Made by a program: the position numbers and the translations under genes
Shown: positions 31,431 through 39,335 of the stretch, piece after piece
How positions within the stretch are numbered: position 1 is the stretch's first letter
Layout: the number at the start of each line of letters is the position of its first letter
Virus record (IMG/VR): IMGVR_UViG_3300032722_000027
Span: 1 to 52,853 of that record
Source: a virus
Reading direction: 5' to 3' (one strand)
Length of the DNA: 52,853 bases
Notes under the pieces: model-generated
The model's database searches: none
What the model was told of the DNA's origin: nothing
Seen by the model: the letters and a program-made list of their open reading frames with translations, nothing else

Positions 31431-31499
31431 TGACAAAACATCCGGCGCCGCCCGGCGCCATCCAGCAGAGCCCGTTAATTGCGGGCTCTGTCTGTTTTT
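31431..31499 (+). ncRNA. Candidate ~69-nt phage small RNA
   Basis: Between the promoter above and a terminator, the transcript would contain hairpin 1 (GGCGCC 31444-31449, loop GCCC, GGCGCC 31454-31459) and a terminator hairpin (CAGAGCCCG 31466-31474, 7-nt loop, CGGGCTCTG 31482-31490) followed by a T-run (five T, 31495-31499). Promoter, compact double-hairpin RNA and intrinsic terminator together are the anatomy of a bacterial sRNA. Target or function unknown; it could be a decoy, antisense or protein-binding RNA. Confidence 0.5.
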
Positions 31500-31712
31500 G
31501 CTCCCCCACTTTGCGTCGCAAGCATCATCCTGGGATGTCTGGCCATTTCGGATTCCCCATCACAAGTATTGCAATCCATCAATATCAGCATGTCATTTCC
31601 TTGTTAGGTTTTTGTTTTGACCAATGTTTATGCGGGTTTGGTGCGTGTCATATCGACCATTCTGCGTGTCAAATAGCGCATAAGATTCTCTCACAATTCT
31701 TTTATAATACGC

Positions 31713-31740
31713 TTGCTTTATACCCGATACATTCTATAAT
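31713..31740 (+). promoter_or_regulatory. Promoter upstream of the DUF932 operon
   Basis: TTGCTT (31713-31718), 16-bp spacer, TATAAT (31735-31740). A second TATAAT at 31703-31708 lacks a good -35 box. The 5' leader (31747-31813) contains an ACTCGG/CCGAGT stem just before the AGGAG ribosome site, a possible translational control element. Confidence 0.6.
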
Positions 31741-31813
31741 GATATCAGTGATTCAGAGATCTGAACCACCGCAACTCGGAGCGAATCCGGGAGGAACCGA
31801 GTAGGAGAATCAG

Positions 31814-32818
31814 ATGAGTACCCTTCGCAGTGAAAAAAGCCTAGCGCTCGCGCTGGCGGCGCCGCATCCGCGCGGCGTTGCCGGCCTGGGCGCTGGGCCA
31901 TGTTGGCGCGGCGTTATGGGAATTCAGGGAATAGAAAGGCAGTGTTTTATGTGGAATCGCAATCAAGGCTATCGTTCAAGTGGTAATGCCCTGGCAACTC
32001 TGGACAATGATCGGCTGCACGCTATCGCGCCGTCGGTTTTCGCGGAGAATCCGCACGAAAGCCGTTCAAGCCGGTATGCGTTCATTCCGACCATTCGCGT
32101 GGTCGATGGCCTGCGCGGCGCTGGATTCCAGCCAGTTTGGGCGGCGCAGTCAAAGTGCCGCACGGATCTTACCCGGCAAGATTTCACCAAACATATGATC
32201 CGGTTTCGGCACGTTGACGCGCTCGATATGGCCAGCGGCACATTCCCAGAGGTCGTTATGGTCAACTCGCACGATGGTACATCGACGTATCAATTCCTTG
32301 CCGGCCTTTTCCGTATGGTCTGCGGCAACGGCTTGATCTGCGGCGATTTCGAGGCGCTGAAAATCCAGCATACGGGGCGAATCGTGAAAGAAGCCATTGC
32401 GGGCAGCTATGGCGTGCTGGAACAATCGCGCCGGTCGTTGGGCGTGGCGCAGGATTGGCAGCAATTGCAACTGACCAGCGGCGAGCAATCCGCCCTGGCG
32501 GTAGCGGCCCATCATGTACGTTTTGCGGATTCGCAGGGCAATGTGGATACCCCAATCCAGCCGGCGCAATTGCTGCGGGCACGTCGCGTGGACGATATGA
32601 AAAATGACCTGTGGACTACCTTCAACAGGATTCAAGAAAACACGATCCGCGGCGGCCTGCGTGGCGTTGGCCAAGATTCCCAAGGGCGCCGCCGGCGCGT
32701 ATCAACGCGCGAAGTCAGGGGCATTGACGGCAATCTAAATCTGAACAAGGCATTGTGGAAACTGGCCGAGGCCCTGGCGGCAAGCAAGCATGCCCCTATC
32801 GAAGTGCAGGCGGCGTAA
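31814..32818 (+). CDS. DUF932 (YfjQ-like) phage/plasmid protein
   Basis: 334 residues with AGGAG seven bases upstream. From residue ~46 the sequence follows DUF932: LHAIAPSVFAENPHESRSSR, YAFIPTIRVVDGLRGAGFQP, DFTKHMIRFRH, EVVMVNSHDGTSTYQFLAGL and FRMVCGNGLICG. The first 45 residues are not typical of the family and a second start at 31949 (MWNRNQGYRSS, with AAAGG upstream) may be the main one. The family is common on phages and plasmids and has no established activity. It leads a plus-strand cluster with an AAA+ ATPase. Confidence 0.8.
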   Translation: MSTLRSEKSLALALAAPHPRGVAGLGAGPCWRGVMGIQGIERQCFMWNRNQGYRSSGNALATLDNDRLHAIAPSVFAENPHESRSSRYAFIPTIRVVDGLRGAGFQPVWAAQSKCRTDLTRQDFTKHMIRFRHVDALDMASGTFPEVVMVNSHDGTSTYQFLAGLFRMVCGNGLICGDFEALKIQHTGRIVKEAIAGSYGVLEQSRRSLGVAQDWQQLQLTSGEQSALAVAAHHVRFADSQGNVDTPIQPAQLLRARRVDDMKNDLWTTFNRIQENTIRGGLRGVGQDSQGRRRRVSTREVRGIDGNLNLNKALWKLAEALAASKHAPIEVQAA

Positions 32819-32823
32819 ACAAT

Positions 32824-32870
32824 CCGCCCGTATCGCGCCCCGTGGCAACGCGGGGCGCCATTACGGGCGG
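32824..32870 (+). other. Long nested hairpin between DUF932 and next gene
   Basis: Outer arms CCGCCCGTA (32824-32832) and TACGGGCGG (32862-32870), inner arms GCGCCCCG (32835-32842) and CGGGGCGC (32851-32858). No T-run follows directly, so it is more likely an mRNA processing or stability element than a complete terminator. Confidence 0.7.
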
Positions 32871-32908
32871 CTTGCGTAAGCCGCTGAATTTTACAAGGGG
32901 AATAGATC

Positions 32909-33412
32909 ATGAGTACGGATTACGAAAAGCACGCGGCAGAATACCGGCAGAAAATGGCCAAGGTAAATGCCTCGCTGGACGATTGCGGCATCGGCCACGG
33001 TGTGCGCGATCGGATGGGCTCGCATATCGGCGCGGCGGCCGATTTCGTTGGCCGGATTACTCGCGGCATCATGGGGCAGTTGACCTATGATCACTTGCAT
33101 AATGTGCCAATGGGAACTATCCGCGCGTGCGATCTGACCGTGGACCATGCGATCCTGGGCGGCACGGTTCATGCGGTGGGCGCGTTCCTCAAATGGGACA
33201 TCGGCGCGGCGATGGAATTTGCCGCCGATGTGCTGGACGATGTGAACGCTCATCCAGAGGCGGCGATTGTGCGCAGCGGATCCATGACGGATATGGTGGC
33301 GGCCCTGGTGGAGTTATCCGGCTGGATGCGCGAGCATACCGGGCCGGCAGACGGTACGCAGGAAATGTTGACGCGGGCGGTGGCAGCTTTGGATAAGTTG
33401 CCGAAAGTTTAA
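32909..33412 (+). CDS. Hypothetical helical protein (167 aa)
   Basis: ATG preceded by AAGGGGAATAGATC. All-helical appearance: EYRQKMAKVNASLDDCGIGH, FLKWDIGAAMEFAADVLDDV, MTDMVAALVELSGWMREHTG. No family recognised. It lies between DUF932 and AAA+ genes with hairpins on both sides, sharing the same GCGGCG-type codon style as its neighbours. Confidence 0.7.
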   Translation: MSTDYEKHAAEYRQKMAKVNASLDDCGIGHGVRDRMGSHIGAAADFVGRITRGIMGQLTYDHLHNVPMGTIRACDLTVDHAILGGTVHAVGAFLKWDIGAAMEFAADVLDDVNAHPEAAIVRSGSMTDMVAALVELSGWMREHTGPADGTQEMLTRAVAALDKLPKV

Positions 33413-33423
33413 CCGCCCCTATC

Positions 33424-33447
33424 CCGGCCAGCTTGGAAACTGGCCGG
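33424..33447 (+). other. Perfect intercistronic hairpin
   Basis: CCGGCCAG (33424-33431), 8-base loop, CTGGCCGG (33440-33447), between the 167-residue protein and the AAA+ gene, without a T-run. Second of three hairpins separating genes in this cluster. Confidence 0.7.
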
Positions 33448-33503
33448 CATTAGTGGCGCTTGACGTTCGGGCGCAATGTGGAATCGTAACAAGGGAATAG
33501 AAA

Positions 33504-34271
33504 ATGAAGCTTTATGAGAAGTATCGGCCCAAGTCTTTCGATCAGGTCATCGGCCAAAGCGCGGCGGTAGCGGGCATTCGCTATGTGCTCAATCGCGGAT
33601 GGGGCGGCAAGGCGTGGTTCATCCATGGCCCATCGGGCGCCGGCAAAACCACGTTGGCGCGGATCATTGCGGCCCATGGGGCGGATGACTGGTTCATCGA
33701 AGAATTGCCGATGGCGCGGGACATATCCATTGCGGACCTGCGGGTCATGCGGGCGTCGATGGCACTCTACGCCACAGGCAAGGGCGGGCGGGCTTTCATC
33801 ATTAACGAGGCCCATGGGATGCGCCGTGACGTTCTGGAAGGGCTTTTGACGTTGCTTGAGGAAATGCCCGATAGCGCCTGCCTGATTTTCACCACCACCA
33901 GCGCCGGCAAAGATCGGCTATTCGATGATTGCGAGGATGCCGGCCCGCTATTGTCGCGTTGTATCAACGTGGAGTTGCGCACTCTGGGCTTGGCGGAATC
34001 GTTTGGGGCGGAATGCCAGCGAATCGCCATAGCCGAAAACCTTGACGGCGGCCATGACCTGGCGGCATACGTTGCCCTGGTGCAATCGTGCAAGCTGAAC
34101 ATGCGGGCGGCATTGCAGCGTATCGAGCAAGGCGCAATGCTTGAGGCACCGGCGCCGGTAATGCCGCGGGCGGCGTGCCTGGCGCAGCCGGAACCGAAAG
34201 CGGTAGCGGCGCCAAAGGTCAAGCAGTGGTGGCAGCAGGAGCAATCCCCCTTACTCCGAAAGGCGGTGTAA
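33504..34271 (+). CDS. Clamp-loader-like AAA+ ATPase (DnaX/RFC type)
   Basis: 255 residues. Begins MKLYEKYRPKSFDQVIGQ, the classic clamp-loader opening. Walker A GPSGAGKT (42-49), Walker B AFIINEAH (97-104; NEAH instead of DEAH), sensor-1 region LIFTTTS (128-133) and an SRC arginine-finger motif (151-153). A short helical lid follows; the usual DnaX collar and C-terminal domains are missing and the tail is Ala/Pro-rich. It may load a sliding clamp for the phage or act as a stand-alone ATPase or inhibitor of the host clamp loader. Ribosome site AAGGGAAT. Confidence 0.85.
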   Translation: MKLYEKYRPKSFDQVIGQSAAVAGIRYVLNRGWGGKAWFIHGPSGAGKTTLARIIAAHGADDWFIEELPMARDISIADLRVMRASMALYATGKGGRAFIINEAHGMRRDVLEGLLTLLEEMPDSACLIFTTTSAGKDRLFDDCEDAGPLLSRCINVELRTLGLAESFGAECQRIAIAENLDGGHDLAAYVALVQSCKLNMRAALQRIEQGAMLEAPAPVMPRAACLAQPEPKAVAAPKVKQWWQQEQSPLLRKAV

Positions 34272-34273
34272 TC

Positions 34274-34588
34274 ATGCGTTCATTCATGCAGCGACTATAC
34301 CGGGCGGCCGACAATCTGGAACGCGGAACGTACCACGGGCGCGAGTTGGACGAAGCCTTGGAAAACGGCGACGGGGACGCGATGATGGCGGCGTTGTGGA
34401 CGCTGGCGGATTCGCGGCCCAAACTGCGATACGTAATGGCCCTGGAATGGCTGGACGGACCATCACCTGACGTGGCGGCACTGATCGGCCTGCCGCTATC
34501 GGCCCTGATAAACGAAGCGGCTATCCAGCGGAACGAATCGCAATTGGAGCGCCAGGCGGCATACTGCGGCCAAGCGTGTTTGTTTTAA
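34274..34588 (+). CDS. Hypothetical protein (104 aa)
   Basis: Starts three bases after the AAA+ stop (AAAGG ribosome site within the end of that gene). Helical: MRSFMQRLYRAADNLERGTY, then ALENGDGDAMMAALWTLADS and helices ending in QLERQAAYCGQ. Likely co-translated with the ATPase and possibly its partner. No family recognised. Confidence 0.65.
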   Translation: MRSFMQRLYRAADNLERGTYHGRELDEALENGDGDAMMAALWTLADSRPKLRYVMALEWLDGPSPDVAALIGLPLSALINEAAIQRNESQLERQAAYCGQACLF

Positions 34589-34601
34589 TCACCTATTCCC
34601 A

Positions 34602-34641
34602 CCCTTGCCGGTTTCCGCACCGGCGCCGGCAAGGGCTTTTT
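34602..34641 (+). terminator. Terminator-like hairpin
   Basis: CCCTTGCCGG (34602-34611) and CCGGCAAGGG (34626-34635) with a 14-base loop, then C and five T (34637-34641). It could end the DUF932-AAA+ transcript or attenuate the small genes that follow. Confidence 0.7.
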
Positions 34642-34652
34642 GAGGATTGAAC

Positions 34653-34922
34653 ATGCCAACGGCAACTCCTGATCTAATCGCCTTCCTCAAGGCCAAACGG
34701 CCGGACGTGCTCAATGCGACCATGCGGCAGCAGTTGGGCGTCGATGCGCCTGCGGCCCCACGGGCATCCGCAAGGCCATCGCAACACCGTAGCGGACCTG
34801 TAGCGACCCAACGGCGCGGCGGTGGTGCGATGGAGCAGTATTGCCCGGCGCTCATCCTGGGCGCCGCATGGGCGATTTCGGACAAAGATCGGCGGCGGGC
34901 GTTGCCGCTATCGTATCGGTAG
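34653..34922 (+). CDS. Hypothetical protein (89 aa)
   Basis: ATG with GAGG about nine bases upstream. N-terminal helix ATPDLIAFLKAKRPDVLNAT, an Ala/Arg/Pro-rich middle and C-terminal CPALILGAAWAISDKDRRR. A small helical protein in a series of short genes behind a terminator-like hairpin. Unknown function. Confidence 0.55.
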   Translation: MPTATPDLIAFLKAKRPDVLNATMRQQLGVDAPAAPRASARPSQHRSGPVATQRRGGGAMEQYCPALILGAAWAISDKDRRRALPLSYR

Positions 34923-34931
34923 GATTATGGC

Positions 34932-35129
34932 ATGGTTCGCGACAAACCAATTACGCCCCGCGCGGCGTTGGTTAATCCGGTCAGGCGGGCGCCGGTCGCA
35001 CGTAAAACCTGCCCGTCCTGCGGCAAGCCGGTTGTGTTCTGGTGCGAGCCATGCCGGGTGAGAATGAATGTCGGGTATGCCCGGCTGGAAAAGAAATTTC
35101 GTGATTGTCGACCACGATCGGCGCTTTAG
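34932..35129 (+). CDS. Zinc-ribbon micro-protein (65 aa)
   Basis: Has a single zinc ribbon, KTCPSCGKPVVFWCEPC (CxxC...CxxC), preceded by a basic N-terminus and followed by a basic helix. Typical of the small phage zinc-ribbon proteins with unknown partners. An AGGATT site precedes the ATG by a few bases. Confidence 0.65.
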   Translation: MVRDKPITPRAALVNPVRRAPVARKTCPSCGKPVVFWCEPCRVRMNVGYARLEKKFRDCRPRSAL

Positions 35130-35142
35130 GCTTGAGGCAAGC

Positions 35143-35277
35143 ATGGCTATTGAATTCTGCCAGCAGGCTGGCTGCATCGAAACTGATGGCGTAGCGGATT
35201 ATCGCGTAGATCCGTGGGTACCCTTGGTAACACTTTGCCCAGCACATGCCCGGGCGCGAGGATTCACGGTAGGGTAG
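35143..35277 (+). CDS. Cys/His micro-protein (44 aa)
   Basis: ATG preceded by GAGGCAAGC. Reads MAIEFCQQAGCIETDGVADY and then VTLCPAHARARG; the C-x4-C...CxxH set may bind zinc. The upstream in-frame extension has no ribosome site. Low information but well placed in the coupled series. Confidence 0.5.
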   Translation: MAIEFCQQAGCIETDGVADYRVDPWVPLVTLCPAHARARGFTVG

Positions 35278-35286
35278 GCGCCGGTA

Positions 35287-35394
35287 GTGGGCATAATCGT
35301 TGATTTCGATGGCACCAGCGAGATCCGGAAGGTTTACGACCAGAAGCGGATGCAGTTAAACGCCCGGCTTGCGGCGTTGGCGGCGCGGCGTTGA
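35287..35394 (+). CDS. Possible micro-protein (35 aa)
   Basis: GTG start nine bases after the previous stop with a GTAGG-like site; MGIIVDFDGTSEIRKVYDQK, then a helical Ala/Arg tail. The short size and GTG start make it uncertain, but the spacing fits the neighbouring genes. Confidence 0.4.
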   Translation: MGIIVDFDGTSEIRKVYDQKRMQLNARLAALAARR

Positions 35395-35498
35395 CCTTCC
35401 ACAATGGCCCAAGGAATCAATACGCGGCCCGTGGCGCCATCTGCGCGGCGTTGGGCTATATCGGGTGGGGCATTTTCGACAAATCGAACGCGGCGCAT

Positions 35499-35532
35499 AA
35501 AAAACCCCGCCGCTGGTTGAGGGCGGGCGGGG
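35499..35532 (-). terminator. Terminator between convergent clusters
   Basis: CCCCGCC (35505-35511) and GGCGGGG (35526-35532), loop 14; the left arm is flanked by six A, giving six U on the minus-strand transcript. It ends the minus-strand fibre operon. The plus-strand genes end ~105 bases to the left, so it may act on both. Confidence 0.8.
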
Positions 35533-35560
35533 CGCGGGGAAAGAAATTCACGTTTAAGAC

Positions 35561-37135
35561 TTACGCGCCAAGCTGATTCGGCATACTCTGCGTGCTGGAT
35601 GTCGGCACTTCCAGCGTAAACGCCGGTCCCGATCCGCATTGACCGGTGTAGGTAGCCCCCTGCACCAGGTTGACGGCCACGTTGCCGCCCGTGTCGCTGG
35701 CCACACTGACCGACTGGCCGACCACCACCAGGCCGGTGCCGGATGGCGCGGCTGTGCAGGTAAAGGAGCATTCCACCCCGGACATGGGATTGCCGGAACC
35801 GCTGACCACCAGGAACGATACCGAGCATTGGCCGGCAGACGGCGCGGTGCTGGCGCCAACGATGTTCCACCCCTGCTGCATCTGACCGTCGGCAAACGTG
35901 CCGTTGACCGTCACGCGGTACGGCAGCCCGGCCGCCGGCGCCGTCCAACTGCTGGTATAGGTACCCAAACCAGCCCGCACAAATGGCCCGTCCGGCGTCA
36001 CCGTCGCGCCGGTGTCGGTACGGACGATGCCGGGAGTAAGCGTGTCGATGCTGCCCCATGCTGGAACTGCCTGCAAATCCAGTAGGGCACCCGTGGTCGC
36101 ATCGCGGGTCGTGATGGTCACGGCATAGGCACTGCCGGTGATAACGTAAGCGAAAGCCCATCGCACGATAATTGCCTCCACCGGCTCGCCGGTACTGGAC
36201 ACGGGAAGGGGGTTGACGATGACACGGGCGGCCGATGGTGTTGGTATTGCCCCAATCGCCTCCTCGATAGCTGCGGTGTTCGCGGTGGCGTTCGCTTCCT
36301 TCGCCAGCACATCCGTCCATCCCGTGGGCGGATCGTCAGGGAACGGAGTGGCGTTGTTCGATGTGACTTTGCCATCCGCGTCGGTCAGCAGTTTGTTTAC
36401 TGGCAAGGCAAGTATCGCCGCTGCCGCTGCCGTGGCGTTGTCGCTGGCGGACGGTGCTGCGGTGTACCACGTATGCGGGATTGCTGTAAGGCCCGCGCCT
36501 GCTGTGCCCACGGTCGTAATGAGTCCGCCAACCTGAGTGCTGGTAGCAAGATCGTTTCCGTTGGCGTCGTAAGCCCGCACGACGTTTGCGCCGGATGCTA
36601 TTGTTTCGAGAACGGCATTAGTGGATGAGGAAATAACCTTGAGAGCGCTGTTGCCATAGGTGCCGTTGTTGACGATGGCGTAGGCGTCGCCGGTCTGATT
36701 GGCGCTGTTGGTATTGGTGAACGTCTGCGATGACGCCAGCGTTACGGGGTTCGTGACACTGCCGATGGTTCCACCGGCCACGTTTACCGTTCCCGTGAGT
36801 GCGTTGAGCGTCCCACCTGCCACAATAACGCCCGTAGCGGCAGTTATGTTCGTCGTGTTCGCCAGTGTGCCGCCCTGCGTCACGATTGGCCCTAACGCCG
36901 TAGCGCCGAAATCCTCGCACGCCTTCTTGTTATTGCACAAATACTCGATTCGCCCCGCACCCCACGCAGTATCAAGTGTGGCGGATGCGTAAGCCAGTCC
37001 ATAGGCATCCGTATTGCCGATGGCTGTGCTGGTGATGCGTGCGGTGCCATCGGCACTGGTCACAGTGTACGTCACGGCCTGCATGCTGTTGGCTGTGCCG
37101 AAATTGCAGGCTAATTGTTTGGTGTAGGTAGCCAT
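35561..37135 (-). CDS. Tail fibre/appendage-like protein (524 aa)
   Basis: Beta-rich and Gly/Thr/Ala-rich. The N-terminal ~45 residues (CNFGTANSMQAVTYTVTSAD) look like a virion-attachment domain. A repetitive helix/fibre region (GTLANTTNITAATG, TLNALTGTVNVAGG, TASSQ-like repeats) follows to ~250, and then immunoglobulin-like domains: AVTITTRDATTGALLDLQAV and GNPMSGVECSFTCTAAPSG. Likely a fibre or receptor-binding protein. The start overlaps the preceding stop (TAATG). Confidence 0.7.
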   Translation of the reverse strand: MATYTKQLACNFGTANSMQAVTYTVTSADGTARITSTAIGNTDAYGLAYASATLDTAWGAGRIEYLCNNKKACEDFGATALGPIVTQGGTLANTTNITAATGVIVAGGTLNALTGTVNVAGGTIGSVTNPVTLASSQTFTNTNSANQTGDAYAIVNNGTYGNSALKVISSSTNAVLETIASGANVVRAYDANGNDLATSTQVGGLITTVGTAGAGLTAIPHTWYTAAPSASDNATAAAAAILALPVNKLLTDADGKVTSNNATPFPDDPPTGWTDVLAKEANATANTAAIEEAIGAIPTPSAARVIVNPLPVSSTGEPVEAIIVRWAFAYVITGSAYAVTITTRDATTGALLDLQAVPAWGSIDTLTPGIVRTDTGATVTPDGPFVRAGLGTYTSSWTAPAAGLPYRVTVNGTFADGQMQQGWNIVGASTAPSAGQCSVSFLVVSGSGNPMSGVECSFTCTAAPSGTGLVVVGQSVSVASDTGGNVAVNLVQGATYTGQCGSGPAFTLEVPTSSTQSMPNQLGA

Positions 37136-37299
37136 TAGCAGATCCCCTTCCGCACGAGGGCTACGATCTGTTCATCACCCATCGCATTGGTTGCCCATGC
37201 GGCATACGCGGTGGATTTCCATACTGTGCGATCCTGCGGATTGCGCACCACGAAGGCCAGCGTCCAGCCCGCGTTGAAGTTTTTGGTGATCTGGTTCAT
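37135..37299 (-). CDS. Small virion-cluster protein (54 aa)
   Basis: Start at MNQITKNFNAGWTL with AGGATGC upstream. Continues AFVVRNPQDRTVWKSTAYA, a compact beta pattern. It is coupled by TAATG to the fibre gene, suggesting an assembly or stoichiometry partner. No family recognised. Confidence 0.5.
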   Translation of the reverse strand: MNQITKNFNAGWTLAFVVRNPQDRTVWKSTAYAAWATNAMGDEQIVALVRKGIC

Positions 37300-37338
37300 G
37301 CTTGCATCCTGTGGCACGTCAATTGAAAGCGCGTCGCG

Positions 37339-37659
37339 TCAGGCAGTCGGGAAAGCGGCAATCACAATCGGCGTTGCCGGACCATTGGGCTGGCCGGTCT
37401 GCGGATTGACCTGCTGATTGCTCAAGCCCAGCGTCGCAATCGTGGTGTCCAGCACGCTCTTGAGGGAGTTGTGGCTGCTCGCCAGCGCGGTGGCAACATC
37501 GTTGCCGACGATACCGGCGAACGTCGGATAGGTCAGCGCGGTCGCAGCTTTGGCGACGGTGTTCATCTGGTTGGCGCTGTTGATGATCGTCTGTCGGGCC
37601 AGATTGACGATAGCCACCGCTTGGGCGGCGTTCTGTAACGGGGTAAGGTTCGCGGACAT
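37339..37659 (-). CDS. Helical protein in fibre cluster (106 aa)
   Basis: Start at MSANLTPLQNAAQAV preceded by AGGAGTTTAACT. Helical with Ala/Gln (AVAIVNLARQTIINSANQMN and a second helix), ending TPIVIAAFPTA. Possibly a fibre-assembly chaperone or minor structural component; unrecognised. Confidence 0.55.
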   Translation of the reverse strand: MSANLTPLQNAAQAVAIVNLARQTIINSANQMNTVAKAATALTYPTFAGIVGNDVATALASSHNSLKSVLDTTIATLGLSNQQVNPQTGQPNGPATPIVIAAFPTA

Positions 37660-37672
37660 AGTTAAACTCCTG

Positions 37673-39334
37673 TTATGGGATAGGTGACATTCCGCCCGCT
37701 GATACGACAGCGGCAAGGCGGGAAACTGCTTCTGCTAAAGTGGTTGGTTCGGATAACCAGTTGGCGCTGCTGATAGTGTCGGAAAAGCTGAAACTGTCGG
37801 CGGTTACGGCACCACTCACTTGCAGGGCGGAAGTGCCGTCGCCTGTGAACAAACCACCCATTAACACTTGTGATCCAACGAGGGTCATCACACCAAGGTT
37901 ATTCGTGAAAAAGGTAACTGGCGTATTAGTGTACGATCCGATTGCGAGTCTGCCGCCGTAGTCCTGCGTCGTCATGATTAGGTACAGGTTCGCATTAGTG
38001 CCTTCGGGGTTATTCGTGACGTAGATGTTGTACGGGAAGGTTAACCCGTGGATCATCATCGCTAGGTACGCGTGTCCCCAGTCCGAACTTCCGTTGTTGG
38101 ATAACAAGAAGCTGCCCCGTGCGCTGGCGTTGGAATCGTTCATGTGCAGAAAGTTGTTGAAGGTGCTGGTCCCATAGTTGTTGGTAATCTCGACGATGTT
38201 GTTCTGGTAGTAGGGATCATAGAATGCACCGTCGCCAAAAATAGCACCGCCAAATGTCGCCGATTGCGTGGTGGTGTTACCATTCGTCAGCACTTGATCC
38301 AAAGTTTCCGATCCGCCCCCGCCGCCCGCTGCCGCAAACCAGTTGCCGAAACTATCGACGGTGAGAACATCGGCGGTTTGAGCCACTGAACCATCGGCGC
38401 GAATCGTCGGATACAAGTAGCTTGATACGTCATTGGCTATGTCTGAAAACAGTATGCCCTTATATGCACCGTAAAACGTGTTCCATGTGCTTTCGCTAAT
38501 CTGCGAATTGCTGGAAAGTTGAAGCAAGCCCCCCTGCATGTTTACCGATCCACCAAAGAGCGTGGTGGTGTTGCTGACAGTTAATGTGCCACCGCAACTG
38601 ATTTGCATGGAACCAGAGCCGCCATCCACAGTGAATACGCTGTCGCGTACAGACAAGCTACCAGCCGTAACAAACGCGATCCCGGTGTCCCCCACCCCAG
38701 TGATGTAATTTCCGTTCATGTCCAGATAACCGCTAGCGGTCAGGGGCCATGTGACGCTGGCAACCGTATTTCCGGTCGATGTGTCAACCAGATTACTACC
38801 GTCATACCCAACGGCAGGAATAAGCACCCCAGTGCCGCCGTTGCTAATCGTCGCGTACGGTATGCTGCTACCGGAGAAATTATTCCACGACAACACGTTT
38901 CCTCCGGGCGTACCACCAGAGGCGTATATCCGCAACGAGCCGTAATTGGTGTCAATGATCGGGTTGCCGTTCCAATCGTGAAGGATTTTACCGAAGGCTA
39001 GGTATGGATTGCCGTAGGTGTCCGCACTCCATGGTCCCGCAGGCAGATTGGTCAGTTGCGAGCCATCGACAGAGGGCAGCATCCCCGTGCTGGGGTCCAG
39101 TTGCACCACGTCGCCCGCAGCGGTGCCGACGTTGAGCCACGCAGCGGTGCCCAACGCACTGGCAAGGGCACTGGCGGACCCGTAAGCGTCAAAGGTGTCG
39201 GCTGGCACACTCAGCACGCCAAAGTCATCCACAGCAAGCGTGGAGCCGTCCGGCTGGACAAGGCCCAGGGTGGAAGCTGTAGCGGGGTAGATCCCCACGT
39301 CGGCGGGACAAGATGGTACGAAACTCCCGGCCAC
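37673..39334 (-). CDS. Large tail fibre / receptor-binding-like protein (553 aa)
   Basis: Start assigned to GTG at 39334, with AGGAG six bases upstream and directly after the previous stop; an ATG 54 bases further upstream would overlap the neighbour. Short Gly/Ser/Asn/Thr-rich beta repeats dominate (STLGLVQPDGSTLAVDDFG, GSMQISCGGTLTVSNTTTLF). The C-terminus ends in TTLAEAVSRLAAVVSAGG, reminiscent of trimeric fibres of the type 'dGxLtxxxxxxF...'. A receptor-binding role is inferred. Confidence 0.7.
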   Translation of the reverse strand: MAGSFVPSCPADVGIYPATASTLGLVQPDGSTLAVDDFGVLSVPADTFDAYGSASALASALGTAAWLNVGTAAGDVVQLDPSTGMLPSVDGSQLTNLPAGPWSADTYGNPYLAFGKILHDWNGNPIIDTNYGSLRIYASGGTPGGNVLSWNNFSGSSIPYATISNGGTGVLIPAVGYDGSNLVDTSTGNTVASVTWPLTASGYLDMNGNYITGVGDTGIAFVTAGSLSVRDSVFTVDGGSGSMQISCGGTLTVSNTTTLFGGSVNMQGGLLQLSSNSQISESTWNTFYGAYKGILFSDIANDVSSYLYPTIRADGSVAQTADVLTVDSFGNWFAAAGGGGGSETLDQVLTNGNTTTQSATFGGAIFGDGAFYDPYYQNNIVEITNNYGTSTFNNFLHMNDSNASARGSFLLSNNGSSDWGHAYLAMMIHGLTFPYNIYVTNNPEGTNANLYLIMTTQDYGGRLAIGSYTNTPVTFFTNNLGVMTLVGSQVLMGGLFTGDGTSALQVSGAVTADSFSFSDTISSANWLSEPTTLAEAVSRLAAVVSAGGMSPIP

Positions 39335-39335
39335 G

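Larger units (their letters stand above)
31020..31813 (+). other. 0.8-kb intergenic region without protein genes
   Basis: No frame here has convincing coding character. Contents: the small-terminase promoter at its left end; a C-rich/G-rich imperfect stem near 31145-31190; a 12-bp direct repeat GACAAAACATCC at 31337-31348 and 31432-31443; a promoter-hairpin-terminator cassette (31396-31499); and AT-rich promoter sequences before the DUF932 gene. It separates leftward packaging genes from the rightward DUF932 cluster and would also be a reasonable place to look for a packaging (cos/pac) or replication site, though no specific signal was recognised. Confidence 0.6.

Noticed and set aside
35391-35576. 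61-aa plus-strand frame with TTG start through the terminator
   Set aside because: It reads through the strong bidirectional hairpin at 35499-35532 into the convergent gene and has no ribosome site.
35334-36320. 328-aa minus-strand frame overlapping the fibre gene
   Set aside because: Composition is typical of an antisense or out-of-frame shadow, and the in-frame fibre gene (35561-37135) explains the region.
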